Below, one piece after another: positions 11,251 through 22,694 of a DNA stretch of 64,000 nucleotides. How positions within the stretch are numbered: position 1 is the first letter of the stretch; each line of letters begins with the position of its first letter. The DNA is from Anodontia alba. Taxonomy: Eukaryota; Mollusca; Bivalvia; Lucinida; Lucinidae. The stretch is taken from contig OZ024827.1 in assembly GCA_964016985.1 (NCBI GenBank), positions 19,361,275-19,425,274 of the forward strand. The letters are read 5' to 3'. The position numbers and the translations under genes were made by a program. The notes under the pieces are model-generated. The model saw only the letters and a list, made by a program, of their open reading frames with translations. It was not told the DNA's origin and made no database searches.

Positions 11251-11531
11251 ATATATTCATACCAAATATATACAAAGTATTCAGCAAACTCATAATTGCA
11301 TAGGGAAATAGGTACACATTCAGGGGAGACAACTAAGCAGCAAAATTATTAGATATACTTCCTTTCTGTAGAGTGTTTCACCGAACAAAGTCTTTCCTTT
11401 TACAATACACCCCTTTTCAGAAATGACTTGAAGTGCAGAAGTGCAGCAAAGTAAACAGGAAGTCACAAATGTTGTGTCCTGTGCAAAAGGTGGTTGAAAA
11501 TCTACGAACAGTTTCCAGTCCTAAAAAATAT

Positions 11532-11814
11532 TATTATGAAAACACACCTATTCAAATACATACTGAAAATTTTACCACCAAAAAATGAAAAAATTCTGGA
11601 GAAAAAAAATCTCTGATATTTTCATATTCCTGCTCAAAATATAGATTGTGGGTACTCGTTAGAACCGCCTCGACGAGGCGGTTCTAACGAGTACCCACAA
11701 GCTATGTTTTGGGCAAAAATAAGAAAAATAATATATACCCCTGTAAACCCCAGTTTTATTATATAAAAGTGGGGTTTAAGGGGGTCAAAATAATATAGGC
11801 ATGTTTTCGTGATG
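11532..11814 (-). mobile_element. PAL1, B-A orientation
   Basis: Full-length; left end TATTATGAAAACACACC, right end GCATGTTTTCGTGATG, central base A. Confidence 0.88.
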
Positions 11815-12225
11815 CTTTCCTGTGCAGCCTGACCATGCTTTTGCTAGCTTGGATCCTTGGATCTACAGACTGCCAAGCCATGACACCAGTTAGACGGCGA
11901 GGATGATGGATTGGTCCAAATGTTTCTATAGGCACGTATCATAAGTTGAATCAGTTTATGAGCATTAATCCTACAATCCCTATGCAAAATTGCACTAGAT
12001 GGCATTCTAAGATTGGTATTAGTATTTTTTTGGTGACATAATACTTGAGATTTCATGCGCATCGTCTGCTAGGCAGGCAGACCATTCAGATGAAATGTCA
12101 AATAATATTTTATCTGAAAAACTAAAAGAAACATTTAAAAGAGTTGGCTGCCGTAGTTGTGAATAGTGCTTGAAGGGTTTATGTTATAATTACTTGTCTG
12201 TAAATATGTATTACTTTTTTGTCAG

Positions 12226-12373
12226 TAAAGTACCGTTTGGCAGATGGACCAAAAGAACGAGATAAATATGAAGGCAGACTTGAAGTTGAAATTGAAGGAA
12301 AATGGGGAACAGTGTGCAATGATGGGTTCGATAGCAAGGCCGCCGCAGTTGTGTGTAGATCCCTTGGACAAAG
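12226..12373 (+). CDS. SRCR-domain protein, exon: first half of SRCR domain 2
   Basis: Acceptor TTTTTTGTCAG, donor GTATGGAG. Enters in phase 1 (g from 4166 plus TA makes Val) and leaves in phase 2. It encodes KYRLADGP, a charged insert [26 protein letters not shown] and [10 protein letters not shown], the conserved SRCR start with two cysteines. The preceding intron is 8 kb and holds the large TIR element. Spliced to 19526, the codon at the junction reads AGT (Ser). Confidence 0.88.
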
Positions 12374-13573
12374 GTATGGAGTAGACGGTCTTAGGAACAT
12401 ACTTGTAACGCTTAGCATGCTGAATGAAAATCGGCAGACAAAATTTTGAAAAGGGTTTCCTTATCTTTCCCAGAAAACAGGAACTGACATTTCTTGCAAA
12501 TTGTTTCCATTGGAGGAAGTTGGCATGAAATATCAAAACCACTTTTTTATACCCCCGACTTCCGAAGGTACCAATGGAGCATATAGCGTTTCGCCATGCT
12601 ATGTCCGTTCGTGCGTGCGTAGGTACGTAGGTAATGTTCATAGCCAGAGTCTAATAAATGTTTAAGTTTACATTAAAATTTACATTGACATATATGTTCG
12701 TGTTTGGCGTGGGGTCTAGATGTTGTTGCCATATAGGCAAAGGTAAAAGGCGGGGGCATTTGTGTACTTTTGACACATGACAAATTTAGGAAAACATAAG
12801 AAAACTATTTTGATATGTCGTCTGCTGAAAATGTTAACCAGCATGCTGAGTGATAAATATAGTTTAGCTCGCCGAAATAGTCAAAGAAAAATACGTAAAA
12901 CTTCGATTCGTCGCACCTTCAGGTGAATTTATACACGTTTACTGTCCTTTTGACAGCATTCGGAAACGTTTTTTTTTTTTTTTTTTTTTTTTGTTTTTTT
13001 TTTTTTTTTTTTGGCGTTTTTATTTAATTGAAAATAGTTTGTTCTGATTGAACATATCTTATCACAAACCATTTGTCTTCTTCTGTTCCTGTGTTATGTG
13101 CTCAAATATCTTTCCTAAAACTAAATTTACGGTCAAAATTGGTCTGACTTATGCAATTTCTAAAGTAAAGTATTTTGAATTTTTTGTCCATGGAAAAGAT
13201 TGTTTCCGTATCTTTGCTGATTTGAATTATTGATGTTTCACTATAATATTATTGTGAATATTAAAAAAATAATGAATTAGCGGACATGCTGAAAATCTGC
13301 CTCCGAGTTACCTACCCTACAGATTTCTGCATAACATTCATTCATTTATTATGGGAAAAAGTGAAAGTATATGCTTTGTTTTTATAAATAAAATGACTAT
13401 AGTAAAACGGTTTAAGCATAGGTAGTTACGACACATGGTTTTGCATTAAATCATAACAAAAGCTTGCAATTTACTTATTCTGAGAAAAGCGCCAGGCAAA
13501 AATATAAATAAAATAAAAAAAAAATAATAAAAACGCGTACTTTCTGACTGAAAGATGTCGAAAGCACAGTTGA
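12374..13573. other. intron sequence, no gene
   Basis: Contains a short dispersed repeat (CCCAGAAAACAGGAACTGAC at ~12470-12545, relatives at ~53625 and ~55270), T-runs at 12970-13012 and otherwise AT-rich DNA. No exon seen. Confidence 0.5.
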
Positions 13574-13812
13574 AATTACGAAATACATGCCTGAATATTT
13601 TTGACCCCCTTAAACCCCACATTTTTATAATAAAACTTGGGTTTGCAGGGGTATACAATATGTTTCTTATTTCTGCTCGAGGTTGTTCTAACGAGTACCC
13701 ACAATCAATGTTTTGAGCTAACATACGAAAAATATTAGAATTTTTTTTTGACAATTTTCAGTTTTGGGTGGTGAAATTTTCAATATATTTGAATAGGCGT
13801 GTTTTCATAATG
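13574..13812 (+). mobile_element. PAL1, A-B orientation, core half deleted
   Basis: Arm A with CCCCTTAAACCCCAC, then the left core stem is lost: TTTCTGCTC passes straight to GAGGTTGTTCTAACGAGTAC. Arm B ends GTGTTTTCATAATG. Confidence 0.8.
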
Positions 13813-13845
13813 AAGGAGGGGTTATGACTCAAATAACATTGTTTT

Positions 13846-13923
13846 GCCTTATAAAGGATATGCTCTAAAAGGAAAAAACAATGTGCTCCCTTTGGGAGCA
13901 AATTATTTCCTTTTAAAGCAGAC
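13846..13923. repeat. hairpin, GGGAGCAAATT type
   Basis: Imperfect palindrome: CTCTAAAAGGAAA...GTGCTCCC, TTT, GGGAGCAAATT...TTTCCTTTTAAAG. Different core from PAL1. Confidence 0.7.
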
Positions 13924-14353
13924 CTATTTTCAGAAAGGACTTGTTGCGAAAGAAAGGAAACAGGGATCACAAAAGTCGGCTCCACTTACAGATATGCCAG
14001 AATGTTTTTCCAAGTTTACAGTATCAGGTTAACTGTAGTCAGCGTCACATTATCTTCACCTTATATTGCAAATGTTTTACATTGCATTGCAACAGCCTAA
14101 TTCGCACTACAATGCAGTTGTTTCACATCACATTGCAATAGTTTCGAGATCCATGATCAAAGAAATTATGAGGATAGTAATTTTTGAGCCATTTTGTTTC
14201 ATTTTTAAATGACTAGACGTCTCGAAAACCAAATAAAACCAAAACAAAATTTCCAACTCATCCGATTTGGTGCTACATGTATTTGACTAGTCAAGAGTAA
14301 ATTCAAAACTGCTTACTATATTCATTTCATCAGCTGCGCAGAAATCTTGGAAC

Positions 14354-14439
14354 CATTACGAAAATTTGACCACAAAAAACAAAATGAAAATTTTTAGATA
14401 AAAAATCTGATATTTTTCGTATTTCTGCTCAGTATGTAG
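14354..14439 (+). mobile_element. PAL1 fragment (arm B)
   Basis: CATTACGAAAATTTGACC through ATCTGATATTTTTCGTATTTC then TGCTCAG; stops before the core. Confidence 0.7.
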
Positions 14440-14894
14440 ATGCACTCACAAGCTTAAAATGAAGCGATACGGGTGGTATTCTGTTTGTCATTCGAAAGGG
14501 ATAGTTCAGGAAAGCATACAGGAAATCACGAGAGTTGTCTTCTTGAAAAGAATGGTTAAATACTTGGTTAAATACTATCAGGGGTATCCCCAGCGGGCAC
14601 ATGCCGTTTACACATGTCGTATCAACGTTGATGCGATGTTATTATATTGTAGACTGCTTCATAGCTTCTATTAAATTAGAAGAAATTGTCTGATAAAGAC
14701 TACACAGTAAAGCAGTCTAATCTTAACTTTGTTTGCACCCCCTCCCCCGACCCCTACTCCCCCCCCCCCCCCGTCCCCCCACCCCTCCAGGTCCATTTAC
14801 CTGCAACTCAGTATTTCAATCTCAGACAGCTCTCTTCGTTTGGGAAAATGGCTGTTTCGATATTTCATGTGAATTACACACTGTGAACTGCATT

Positions 14895-15241
14895 GGGGTA
14901 TCAAAAAACCAAACTGGTAGCAACACTTAAGAAGTTCTGTGGGAGACATCATGATCTGGTCAATCCCTACAATGTGGCAGTTTCCAGAATTGTTTCTGAT
15001 GTCTTTGCCAGTGATGCGCCATAAGAAGACTTCCAAAATCTCGGACATACGCTTCTACCGATATTTCCTTTGTTCAAGCCTATGGGCATGGTGGGCGAAG
15101 CTTGCTTACCAAGTAATGCTTACTATCCGCGGACACCTGATTACACCCTTTATTCTGGGGTCCATGTCTGTTGGTCTGAATATTCCGATTTGTCATTCGT
15201 TTACGGATTTATGAGTTTGGAATATGGCTTAGGTACCATGA
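14895..15241 (+). pseudogene. unassigned degenerate coding remnant
   Basis: One frame reads KKFCGRHHDLVNPYNVAVS, RIVSDVFASD, then an in-frame TAA at ~15021, then GHTLLPIFPLFKPMG, GEACLPSNAYYPRTPDYTLY and SEYSDLSFVYGFMSLEYG, ending next to a GTACCATG that could be a splice donor. Length and low-complexity-free composition make chance unlikely, but I do not recognise the family. It lies in intron 3 of the SRCR gene on the same strand; the stop argues against an exon of that gene, and the frame does not show SRCR features. A transposon-derived remnant is my preferred reading. Confidence 0.4.
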
Positions 15242-15442
15242 CTGCAACTACTTTGTATATACTCAGGCTGGGCATTTCTTCAATATTCTGTATAATATGG
15301 GTCCCACTTAGCGAAAAATGCCTAAGGGTAAGCGCAAAATGTGCATTAAGATCATCCTGCGCATTCGAAAAGTATCATCTGGGTCTTTGCTCTCCACTGA
15401 AACATGAAAAGCCTAAAAATTCCATCTGCTGAATTATTTTCC

Positions 15443-15795
15443 AGGGTTCAGTTGTTCTAAGCATCGTTAGCTTAATGAGCATGTTAGTGGTCAAAATGTT
15501 AACTGCTCTGGTAAGCACAATATTTAATTCACAGGTAGTTTTGCTGAAACATTGTGAGCACGTTTTGCAAATGCAAAGCTACACACACTTTTTCAGCAAA
15601 CATATTAACGTATTTGCCGTATTTAATGATCAAAGTTTTAACAATACGTTTAACCCAGCTAGCATTCTACGTAAATCTACATCGGGCCGTCATCGGCCCG
15701 TCAGCTACCCTGACGGGCCGATAACGGCTCGATATAGATTTACGTAGAATGCTGACTGGGTAACTAACGATATCGTTAGTTTTGAACAACTGGGT
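15443..15795. mobile_element. snap-back MITE family T4, with PAL2 inserted
   Basis: Ends CAGGGTTCAGTTGTTC and GAACAACTGGGT with inner ATCGTTAGCTTAA / AACGATATCGTTAG. An internal hairpin (GCTGAAACATTGTGAGCACG...) sits in the left half. A second copy at 55383-55630 lacks PAL2, giving the empty site. Confidence 0.75.
15654..15760. mobile_element. PAL2 hairpin MITE
   Basis: Near-perfect 107-bp palindrome CCCAGCTAGCATTCTACGTA...GGGCCG...TACGTAGAATGCTGACTGGG. Flanked by TAA on both sides; comparison with the T4 copy at 55383 supports a 3-bp duplication, as in PIF/Harbinger-type insertions. No transposase seen. Confidence 0.85.
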
Positions 15796-16775
15796 ACAGA
15801 TTGCTAGGTATAAAGATAAGATATGGATCATCATTGATACGGTAACTATACAACTCATTATGCCTACATCTTCACAGTTGGAAGAGCATATTGCTTTTGA
15901 TCAGTTGCTCAGAATCTGTGGATTCCATCGTTCGTCCAATTCTTTGTTTGTCCATTCGTTCGCCATGGTATTATTGTCAGCAAAATATCTCAATAACTAT
16001 TTGAGCTAGGGCCTTGAAGCTTGGTTTAAACATATTTCATTATAGTAATATCATTGCAATATGAGATAAGTAATGATACAGATTTGGATTAGAACGAAAA
16101 CACCAAGTACGAACATAGTTCTTCTCCCAGAAACAACTGGCATGTCTTCATAATGGCAGATTTCAAGCCAAGTACATTAAAACAAATAATATTACGTAAT
16201 GATATTTAAAGGTTCCATATTCCTCAAAAAATAGTCATTTTTATCACTGAAAGGTTTGATAAATTGCTATACACCATTAATGCGATTATATAATGTGACA
16301 TTTTACAGCCTGTAAAATTTCAGTCAGTCTCTCGTTTATGAAAAAGATCAAAACTAAAATGGTTTGTATCGTATTTCTTGCCAACATTAATTCAGAAATA
16401 CGTTAAAAATCATTTCATTTCAAGAACGAGATACTAACTAAAATTTTAAAGGCTGTCAGGTTCCACATTTTATGATTGTATTAATACTATTTATCAATTT
16501 GTAAAACCTTTCACGGATAATAAAGGTCTATTTTTGTGGAACAATGTAGACAAATCAATACACAATATGTGTTATTGTTGATAAAATGTTTGGTTGTTAA
16601 AACGAGGAAATTCTCATATAAATAATGATACCGAGAAGAATTAACTTCATATTAAGCACTTCTGAAGTTAAAAAGGGCTAGGGAAGGATGGGATGGTGTA
16701 AGAGGAGGGGGTGGGGGGCCCGACACGTGGCATCCAACATGGAATATAATACCGTTTTGCAACCAGGTAACTGTA
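15796..16775. other. intron sequence, nothing recognised
   Basis: AT-rich intron DNA without a supported exon, MITE or hairpin. Confidence 0.5.
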
Positions 16776-17075
16776 ATATGGCGCCATCCGACTGGAGACC
16801 AGGAGGTCGCGGGTTTAACCCCTGCCGAGGTCGGCAACATTCTTTCGTGGAGATTGATCATGAAATATTTTCTACGGTCATTCTCTCCCTTCCGCTGATT
16901 CAAGAAGGGCAGTTGTCAGTTTCTGGCGAAAGAATGTGCAAAATACTGGTAAGCCGCGTAGAGGACTAAGCCTGCCCAGTAAACGTGTGGTTAGGTAAAC
17001 AGACCGCGCTCGACATGACACCATTGGGTTGACTGGGCCGTAAAACCTCAACACAAACAAACAAACAAACTGTAA
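16776..17075 (+). mobile_element. tRNA-derived SINE
   Basis: Pol III B-box-like GCGGGTTTAACCCCTGC, a body shared with the copy at 39363-39705 (CCCTTCCGCTGATTCAAGAA, GTCAGTTTCTGGC, GTGGTTAGGTAAACAGAC) and a 3' tail of CAAA repeats. Sense orientation in the SRCR intron. Confidence 0.8.
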
Positions 17076-17245
17076 TATGGCAATTCCATGACCATAGCAG
17101 TAATTAAAACATCTCATGAAAAACGTTTACAGTTTAAGATGAACCGGTGAATACTTTCAAAAACAACGTGTTTGTATCATATGACAAAGAGGATTCCCAA
17201 TACAGAAGAAGATTAAGAGTAGGACTAGGATAATGAGAAACCGTG

Positions 17246-17525
17246 CATCACGAAAACAAGCCTATATAGTTTCGACCCCCTTAAACCCCACTTTTATATA
17301 GTAAAAATGGGGTTTACAGGGGTATACATTATTTTATTTACTTCTGCTCAAAAACATAGATTGTGGGTACTCGTTAGAACCGCCTCGCCGAGGCGGTTCT
17401 AACGAGTACCCACAATCTATGTTTTGAGCAGAAGTATGAAAAATATCAGAGTTTTTTTATCTGAATTTTTTCAGTTTTTGGAGGTTAACTTTTCTATATA
17501 TTTGAATAGGCGTGTTTTCGTAATG
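17246..17525 (+). mobile_element. PAL1, A-B orientation
   Basis: Full-length; CATCACGAAAACAAGCC left, GGCGTGTTTTCGTAATG right, central base C. Confidence 0.9.
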
Positions 17526-17699
17526 TTTAGAAGCACGTCCCTATGCTGCGGATAGTCAGGACAGTCACTGTGGTAACAGAAGTGTTGCGAGTTCTCAATA
17601 CTACCACATCTACACATAGGCGATTCAGAACTACTTTTTAAATTATGATCCAGGTTCAGTGAGCTACAGGTCTTCCTTGATCTAGTATGGAGAATTTGT

Positions 17700-17962
17700 T
17701 GTTGTTTTTTTTTTTTGTTGTTGTTTTTTTTTTGTTTTTGTTCTTTTTTTTGTTTGTTTGTTTTTTTTGTTTTTTTGTTTGTTTGTTTGTTGTTTTTTTT
17801 TTTTGTTGTTTTTTTTTGTTTTGTTTTTTTTTTTGTTTTTTTTTGTTTTTTTTGTTGTTTTTTTTTTTTTTGTTTGTTTTTTTGTTGTTGTTTTTTTTTT
17901 TTTTGTTTTTTTTTTTTTTTTGTTTTTTGTTTTTTTGTTGTTTTTTTTTTTTTTTTTTTTTT
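17700..17962. repeat. T-rich tract with interspersed G
   Basis: About 260 bp of T-runs broken by G, followed by (ATT)n. It lies at the 3' end of the - strand LINE fragment and may have grown from its A-rich tail. Phe-rich frames here are artefacts. Confidence 0.85.
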
Positions 17963-17979
17963 ATATATAATTATTATTA

Positions 17980-18825
17980 TTATTATTATTTCTAGAATAA
18001 TAATATTTGGGTACAGTTGTTTTGTCTAAAATAGTATTTAAAAGAGTTTGTTGTTTAACTTCGGCGGTAGATTATTACAAGTCCTTACAGTAGAAGGTAG
18101 AAAAGAATTATAATACAGATTTGTTCGTGAATCAATAGTCTAAATGGTCATCAATGCAAAGATTATATTGTGACATGTCACTGACTTATGAAGGAATAAA
18201 AGAGGATAAGTACAAAGGATTTAGATGGGAAAACTAGAGTCAGTTTGTGGGTTTATCTTTTCTGTATAAGTGATCCTCGTCTAACTTCTTTATACAAGAC
18301 ATTAACATAAATAAGTTGAGTTGTCCCAGTAGGTATGCGAGCTGCTTCAAGTTGGACCTTTCTAACTATTGTTTTTCATATTGAGAACAATTGTCCTGTA
18401 CTACATCCCCATGTTATAGTAAAAAAAAAAAGATAAGAGGTGTATAGATCGTTTTTTTTTTAAGTTTATGGTCTAATTTAAATTTCTCAATACATAAACT
18501 CTACCACAAGCTTTCTCTGAAATCTACTTTATATGATAGTGCCATGTACCATCGTTTGATAAATGTAGATCCCGAGATGCTTGTGAAACTCTACTTGAAG
18601 ATTTTGCATTATGATTCGTGGATGATTAAGCTTAATTTATTTACACTAATTGAGGAGACTTTCAGTTTTGGTCGGATTGAAAGATACAAGCCAAGTTTCA
18701 GCCGATATATAATTGTTTCGAGATAATAAGCAGCAGTAACAGGGTTACCGGCGATTATGTAAAGACTAGTGTCGTCCGCAAAGAGCCTTATTTTAATCTG
18801 ATATTCAGTTAGGCCAAATAAAAAT
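17980..18825 (-). pseudogene. jockey-like LINE reverse transcriptase fragment, 5'-truncated
   Basis: On the - strand, GLTEYQIKIRLFADDTSLY carries the RT catalytic FADD motif (codons at 18771-18776), followed by IIAGNPVTAAYYLET, ETWLVSFNPTKTESLL, FHKHLGIYIY and, near the end, YSFLPSTVRTCNNLPP, the usual C-terminus of this LINE type. Several frameshifts and stops. Endonuclease and N-terminal RT are absent, so this is a dead 5'-truncated copy in an SRCR intron, antisense to the gene. Confidence 0.8.
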
Positions 18826-19012
18826 ATGTGTGTTTAAGGTTACATGTTAGGAAAAACAAGGTCGGTTAGGTGGGAATTCTCTTTTTTACATTTTTATACA
18901 TTCTGTGATTACAAAATATATTTGGTCTTCGCACATAATTCACATAAATGTTTATATAAGTCAGTTTGACTATTCTTAGATGTGTGTTAAAGTACTACTA
19001 GAATGGCAACAC

Positions 19013-19078
19013 TGCAGACCCTTATCAAACTGCCTTAACTGCTTAGGAGCAGTTTGATCTAGATCTACACTGTTTGCT
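19013..19078. repeat. PAL3-type hairpin
   Basis: Arms CACTGCAGACCCTTATCA and TGATCTAGATCTACACTG around a separate inner palindrome AACTGCC...GGAGCAGTT. Same arm type with different cores at 44563 and 56142. Confidence 0.7.
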
Positions 19079-19525
19079 CAGCCTTCCTTATCCAAGTATT
19101 AAGCTTAATATTATTTCCCAGAACCACCTACCGGTTTTTTTTTGTTTTTTTTATTTTTTTTTTTTTTTTTTTTTTGTTGTTGTTGTTGTTTTTTTTTTTT
19201 GTTTTTTTTTTTTAGAAAAACATAGAAAAAAAATGCTAGGTTCCACCAGAAAAATTAAGTAGGTAGGGTTATTTGGGCTAATATGTATTTATAAATAGTA
19301 AGGATAACAGCTGTTCTATAAATTGACCTACGATTGGCCTTAAAGCGCGGTGAGCTTCTTGGAGCTGAACAGTAGAGTACCCGATTAATGTTTGGAAGAA
19401 AAACAAACTCGTATTATTTATGTATGGGTTAGGCCCCTATTCAACAGTGTAACTTTGCAGGGGCAAGCACATAATTGGGGGCATTTTGTTTAGCAAATAC
19501 ATTTCTAGTTTGTGTACCATTCCAG

Positions 19526-19713
19526 TGGTGGCACAGCACTGCCAACTCCCATGTATGGAATAGGTACTGGAGATATCTGGATGAATAAAGTGAAATGTGA
19601 CGGCACAGAGCGAGAGTTACGATATTGCCAGTTTCAAGGATGGGGCGGCACCGACTGCAAAGATCATAATAAAGATGTTGCTCTGAAATGCTTGCCTACA
19701 GAAAGAAACAAAG
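19526..19713 (+). CDS. SRCR-domain protein, exon: second half of SRCR domain 2
   Basis: Acceptor ACCATTCCAG, donor GTTGGTCA. Same length (188 bp) and phases (2 in, 1 out) as the other second-half exons. It encodes GGTALPTPMYGIGTGDIWM, VKCDGTERELRYC, GTDCKDHNKDVALKC and linker LPTERNK. The domain again has six cysteines and the motifs GTGxIWM and CxGTE. An upstream TTTCTAG is an alternative acceptor but would break the modular phase. Confidence 0.9.
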
Positions 19714-19756
19714 GTTGGTCAACATTTTTACACATTTTACGAGTACTATTTCTTTT

Positions 19757-19800
19757 ACACACACAAACACACACACACACACACATACACACACACACAT
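19757..19800. repeat. (CA)n microsatellite
   Basis: ACACAC run just inside the intron after the SRCR exon. Confidence 0.95.
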
Positions 19801-20083
19801 GTACATGCCTTATGCAATATTACATTTACTAAATCTGTTCGACAGAAGAGATGTTATGGGTGAGTGTTTGATTGTAATTCTGCGGTAATTATTCTTATTT
19901 CTCCATAAGATATTTGTTGTGTTTACTCATTAATAGCGCCTGATCGAGGTACTTCAGATGAGTGCTACAAAAGAAAGCAAGGTACACATTAGAAGCGTTG
20001 TCAGCACCAAACCCTATGTTAAGTGACCCCACTTCCAATGAACCACGTGTACCCTATTCTGTGTTACGTTTGCCCCTGAAACC

Positions 20084-20362
20084 CATTACGAAAACACGCC
20101 TATTCAGATATATTGAAAATTTTACAACCAAAAACGGGAAAATTTCCAGATAAAAAATTCTAATATTTTTCATATTTCTGCTCAAAACATAGATTGTGGG
20201 TACTCGTTAGAACCGCCTCGTCGAGGCGGTTCTAACGAGTACCCACAGTTCATGTTTTGAGCAGAAATAAGAAAAATAATATATACCCCTGTAAACCCCA
20301 GTTTTACTATATAAAAGTGGGGTTTCAGGGGGTCAAAATTATATAGGCATGTTTCCGTGATG
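20084..20362 (-). mobile_element. PAL1, B-A orientation
   Basis: Full-length; CATTACGAAAACACGCC left, GCATGTTTCCGTGATG right, central base T. Confidence 0.9.
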
Positions 20363-20531
20363 GCTGTTCTAACTGCATGATGATGCTTCTTTAAAGATCA
20401 AACCTTTGCTCCCATTGTGTTCAAAAATAAAGAAGACCATAATTCTTTCTTTAAATATTTATGATTAAATTCCTTATCATGAAGAATGAGTACACTTGAC
20501 AGATTTCCATCTTTTTCGACAAAGGAGGCCG

Positions 20532-20640
20532 TTTTTGTTATTTTCTGTTTGCTTCCCCTTCTGAAAAGGGGTCTACTCAAAACGGAAAGCGAATTCTTTC
20601 CGTTTTTAGAAGACCCCTTTTCACAAGGGTAAGGAAACTT
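20532..20640. repeat. hairpin, AAACGGAAAG core
   Basis: CCCCTTCTGAAAAGGGGTCT...AAACGGAAAG and CTTTCCGTTTTTAGAAGACC with CCCTTTTCACAAGGG: nested palindromes unlike PAL1. Confidence 0.65.
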
Positions 20641-20774
20641 TTTGACAGTTGTCTCCGTTTAAATTATACCGTATTTACCGTGTATATTCGAGCAGCGAGG
20701 CCTGAGCATTTATTGTAGACCCAGATGGGACGCCATAGAACGCTTTTTGCAGCTCATCCAGCAATGCTTAGACA

Positions 20775-20999
20775 CATTACGAAAACATGCCTATTCAAAT
20801 ATACTGATAAAGTTACCACCTAAAATTGAAAATTTTCAGATAAAAGAAAATATATTTTTTATATTCTACTCAAAACATAGATTGCGGGTACTCGTTAGAA
20901 CCCGTCTCGACGACGCGGTTCTAACAAGTGTCCACAATCTATGTTTTTAGTAGAAATAAGAAAAGGGGTTCAAAATTATACAGGCATGTTTTCGTAATG
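20775..20999 (-). mobile_element. PAL1, B-A orientation, partly deleted
   Basis: CATTACGAAAACATGCCTAT left; core CGTCTCGACGACGCGG is imperfect; most of inner arm A is lost before GGGGTTCAAAATTATAC. It ends 108 bp before the next SRCR exon. Confidence 0.8.
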
Positions 21000-21107
21000 C
21001 AACTGTACTGTTCAAATATTCGAACAAGTACTGGTAAGGGTTTAAGGTGTACGAATGTTTAAGGTAAACATTTTATCCATAGCCTATAATTTGCTGTTTT
21101 CTTCCAG

Positions 21108-21243
21108 TGCAATACCGGCTAGCAGATGGGGATTCTCACTCTGGTAGGCTTGAGGTGTACTATAATGGTTTCTGGGGAACTGTCTGCAAGGATAATTTTG
21201 ACGCAAAGGCCGCCCAAGTAGCGTGCAGATCTCTTGGGTTAAA
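21108..21243 (+). CDS. SRCR-domain protein, exon: first half of SRCR domain 3
   Basis: Acceptor TTTTCTTCCAG, donor GTATGTAT. Phase 1 in, phase 2 out. It encodes QYRLADGDSHSGRLEVYYNG, WGTVCKDNF and AAQVACRSLGLK. Shorter linker than domain 2 (no KERDKYE insert), otherwise the closest relative within the gene. Confidence 0.9.
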
Positions 21244-22571
21244 GTATGTATCATGCATTCATGTTAGCATATTAAAACAATATTATAACAGAGCATTACC
21301 ATGCTAGAAAACTATTTCATAATGTCTTAGCATGCTGAATGCTTAGTGGCACGTGGCAGTATGTAACGTAGAAACACGGAGAGCAATTACCTAGAAAATT
21401 TACGCATTCGCACATGCTGCTCGGAATGTTTTGCTCATCTTTATTATTCTTTGGGTTAATTTAGCAGACGATAAAGTGCTCATATTTTGCAAAATTCCGA
21501 CTTCTGAGAATTTCTACCTAGCATGCTAAGCATAAAACATCTGCGATCTAAGAAATGTACTTTAAGGCATAGCCGCATGGAAAAAACACAGCGCAGCACG
21601 CACATCTACGCAGCCTGACTAATTTTTCATTGTCTGCCTGTAGAAAACTGGTTGCTATCACATTGATTCTACTAGTAGGTTGTGTTTAGCTCTGACATTC
21701 AGTTTGTAGTCGAGCCATCGTCTTTGTTTCATAATTGTGATGATCCACTAATGGGGTAAGCAACCCCAACGCATACCAACAGTTATATGCATCTGGAACA
21801 TTATTTAGATTAAGAGCGAGGGTTGAAATAGCCAAGCAATCCGGTTTAAGCCCCTCTCATGTCCTCAAGGGACATACTGTTGACCGCGCCACTCTTAGGT
21901 GGTAATTTGGCTGCAGTTCCTCTTCTTCGATTGATTCTCAGGTAAAGTTTTACGTATTCTGGATCAAATCCTAAGTGACCCTACTTATTTATATTGCACT
22001 GATGTATTGTTTGTCCATGGACTTTCTGTAACCATAATTTCAACAGCAACATAATTTGATTCCATGATTCATGTTAACTCGATGTTTCCAGATCACAGAT
22101 GTTTGTTTCTCGAATGATCTGGAGATGTGGGAATATTCACTAGTATCAGAGCACGCTACCGTAGTAATTATGCATCATACGTCTGAAATCTAATTCTAAA
22201 TACGCCATTCAGAACAACAGCAATGATTATTTTATTTCCGTTACTTCTTCCAAGAAAAACAAATGTTCTCTGCTATAATTTGAATGTCGCTTTAAGGATG
22301 AAGTAACGTCATTTTCATTAAACTGATGACGATTTGATGCAGTTTAAGACTCTCAAGTATTATGCTCATAATAAGGCTTGTTTACGTTGACATTTTGACG
22401 TCATGGCGTTAACGAAAACAGGCCTCATTATAGCGGATGTGATGTAGATCTTCAAAAATCGGGACTCCCAACTGATCTGGCTTTTCGAATACGACTGTAT
22501 GAAAAATAACTATTTACTATTTGAAATTGGTATTATTGATATGTATATAATAAATCTTTTTTTTTTCTTGT
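21244..22571. other. intron sequence, nothing recognised
   Basis: No exon or element I can support. Contains a long AT-rich stretch and a (TA)n run at its right end (22572-22596). Confidence 0.5.
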
Positions 22572-22694
22572 TTATATATATATATATATATATATTAGTT
22601 ATCAAGTCGCAGCGGACCAGATAACATGGGCCCTTTCACATATATCTAAACACGATCAGTTACCAAGTCGCAGCGGACCAGATAACATGGGCCC
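22572..22694. repeat. (TA)n plus a 61-bp-spaced direct repeat
   Basis: (TA)n at 22572-22596 is followed by two nearly identical ~37-bp segments (22597-22633, 22658-22694) containing CAAGTCGCAGCGGACCAG and ATAACATGGGCCC. Confidence 0.85.

Noticed and set aside
17687..18029. Phe/Val/Cys-rich open frames
   Set aside because: Translations of T/TG runs. The same applies at 9436-9711, 12970-13012 and 59512-59949.
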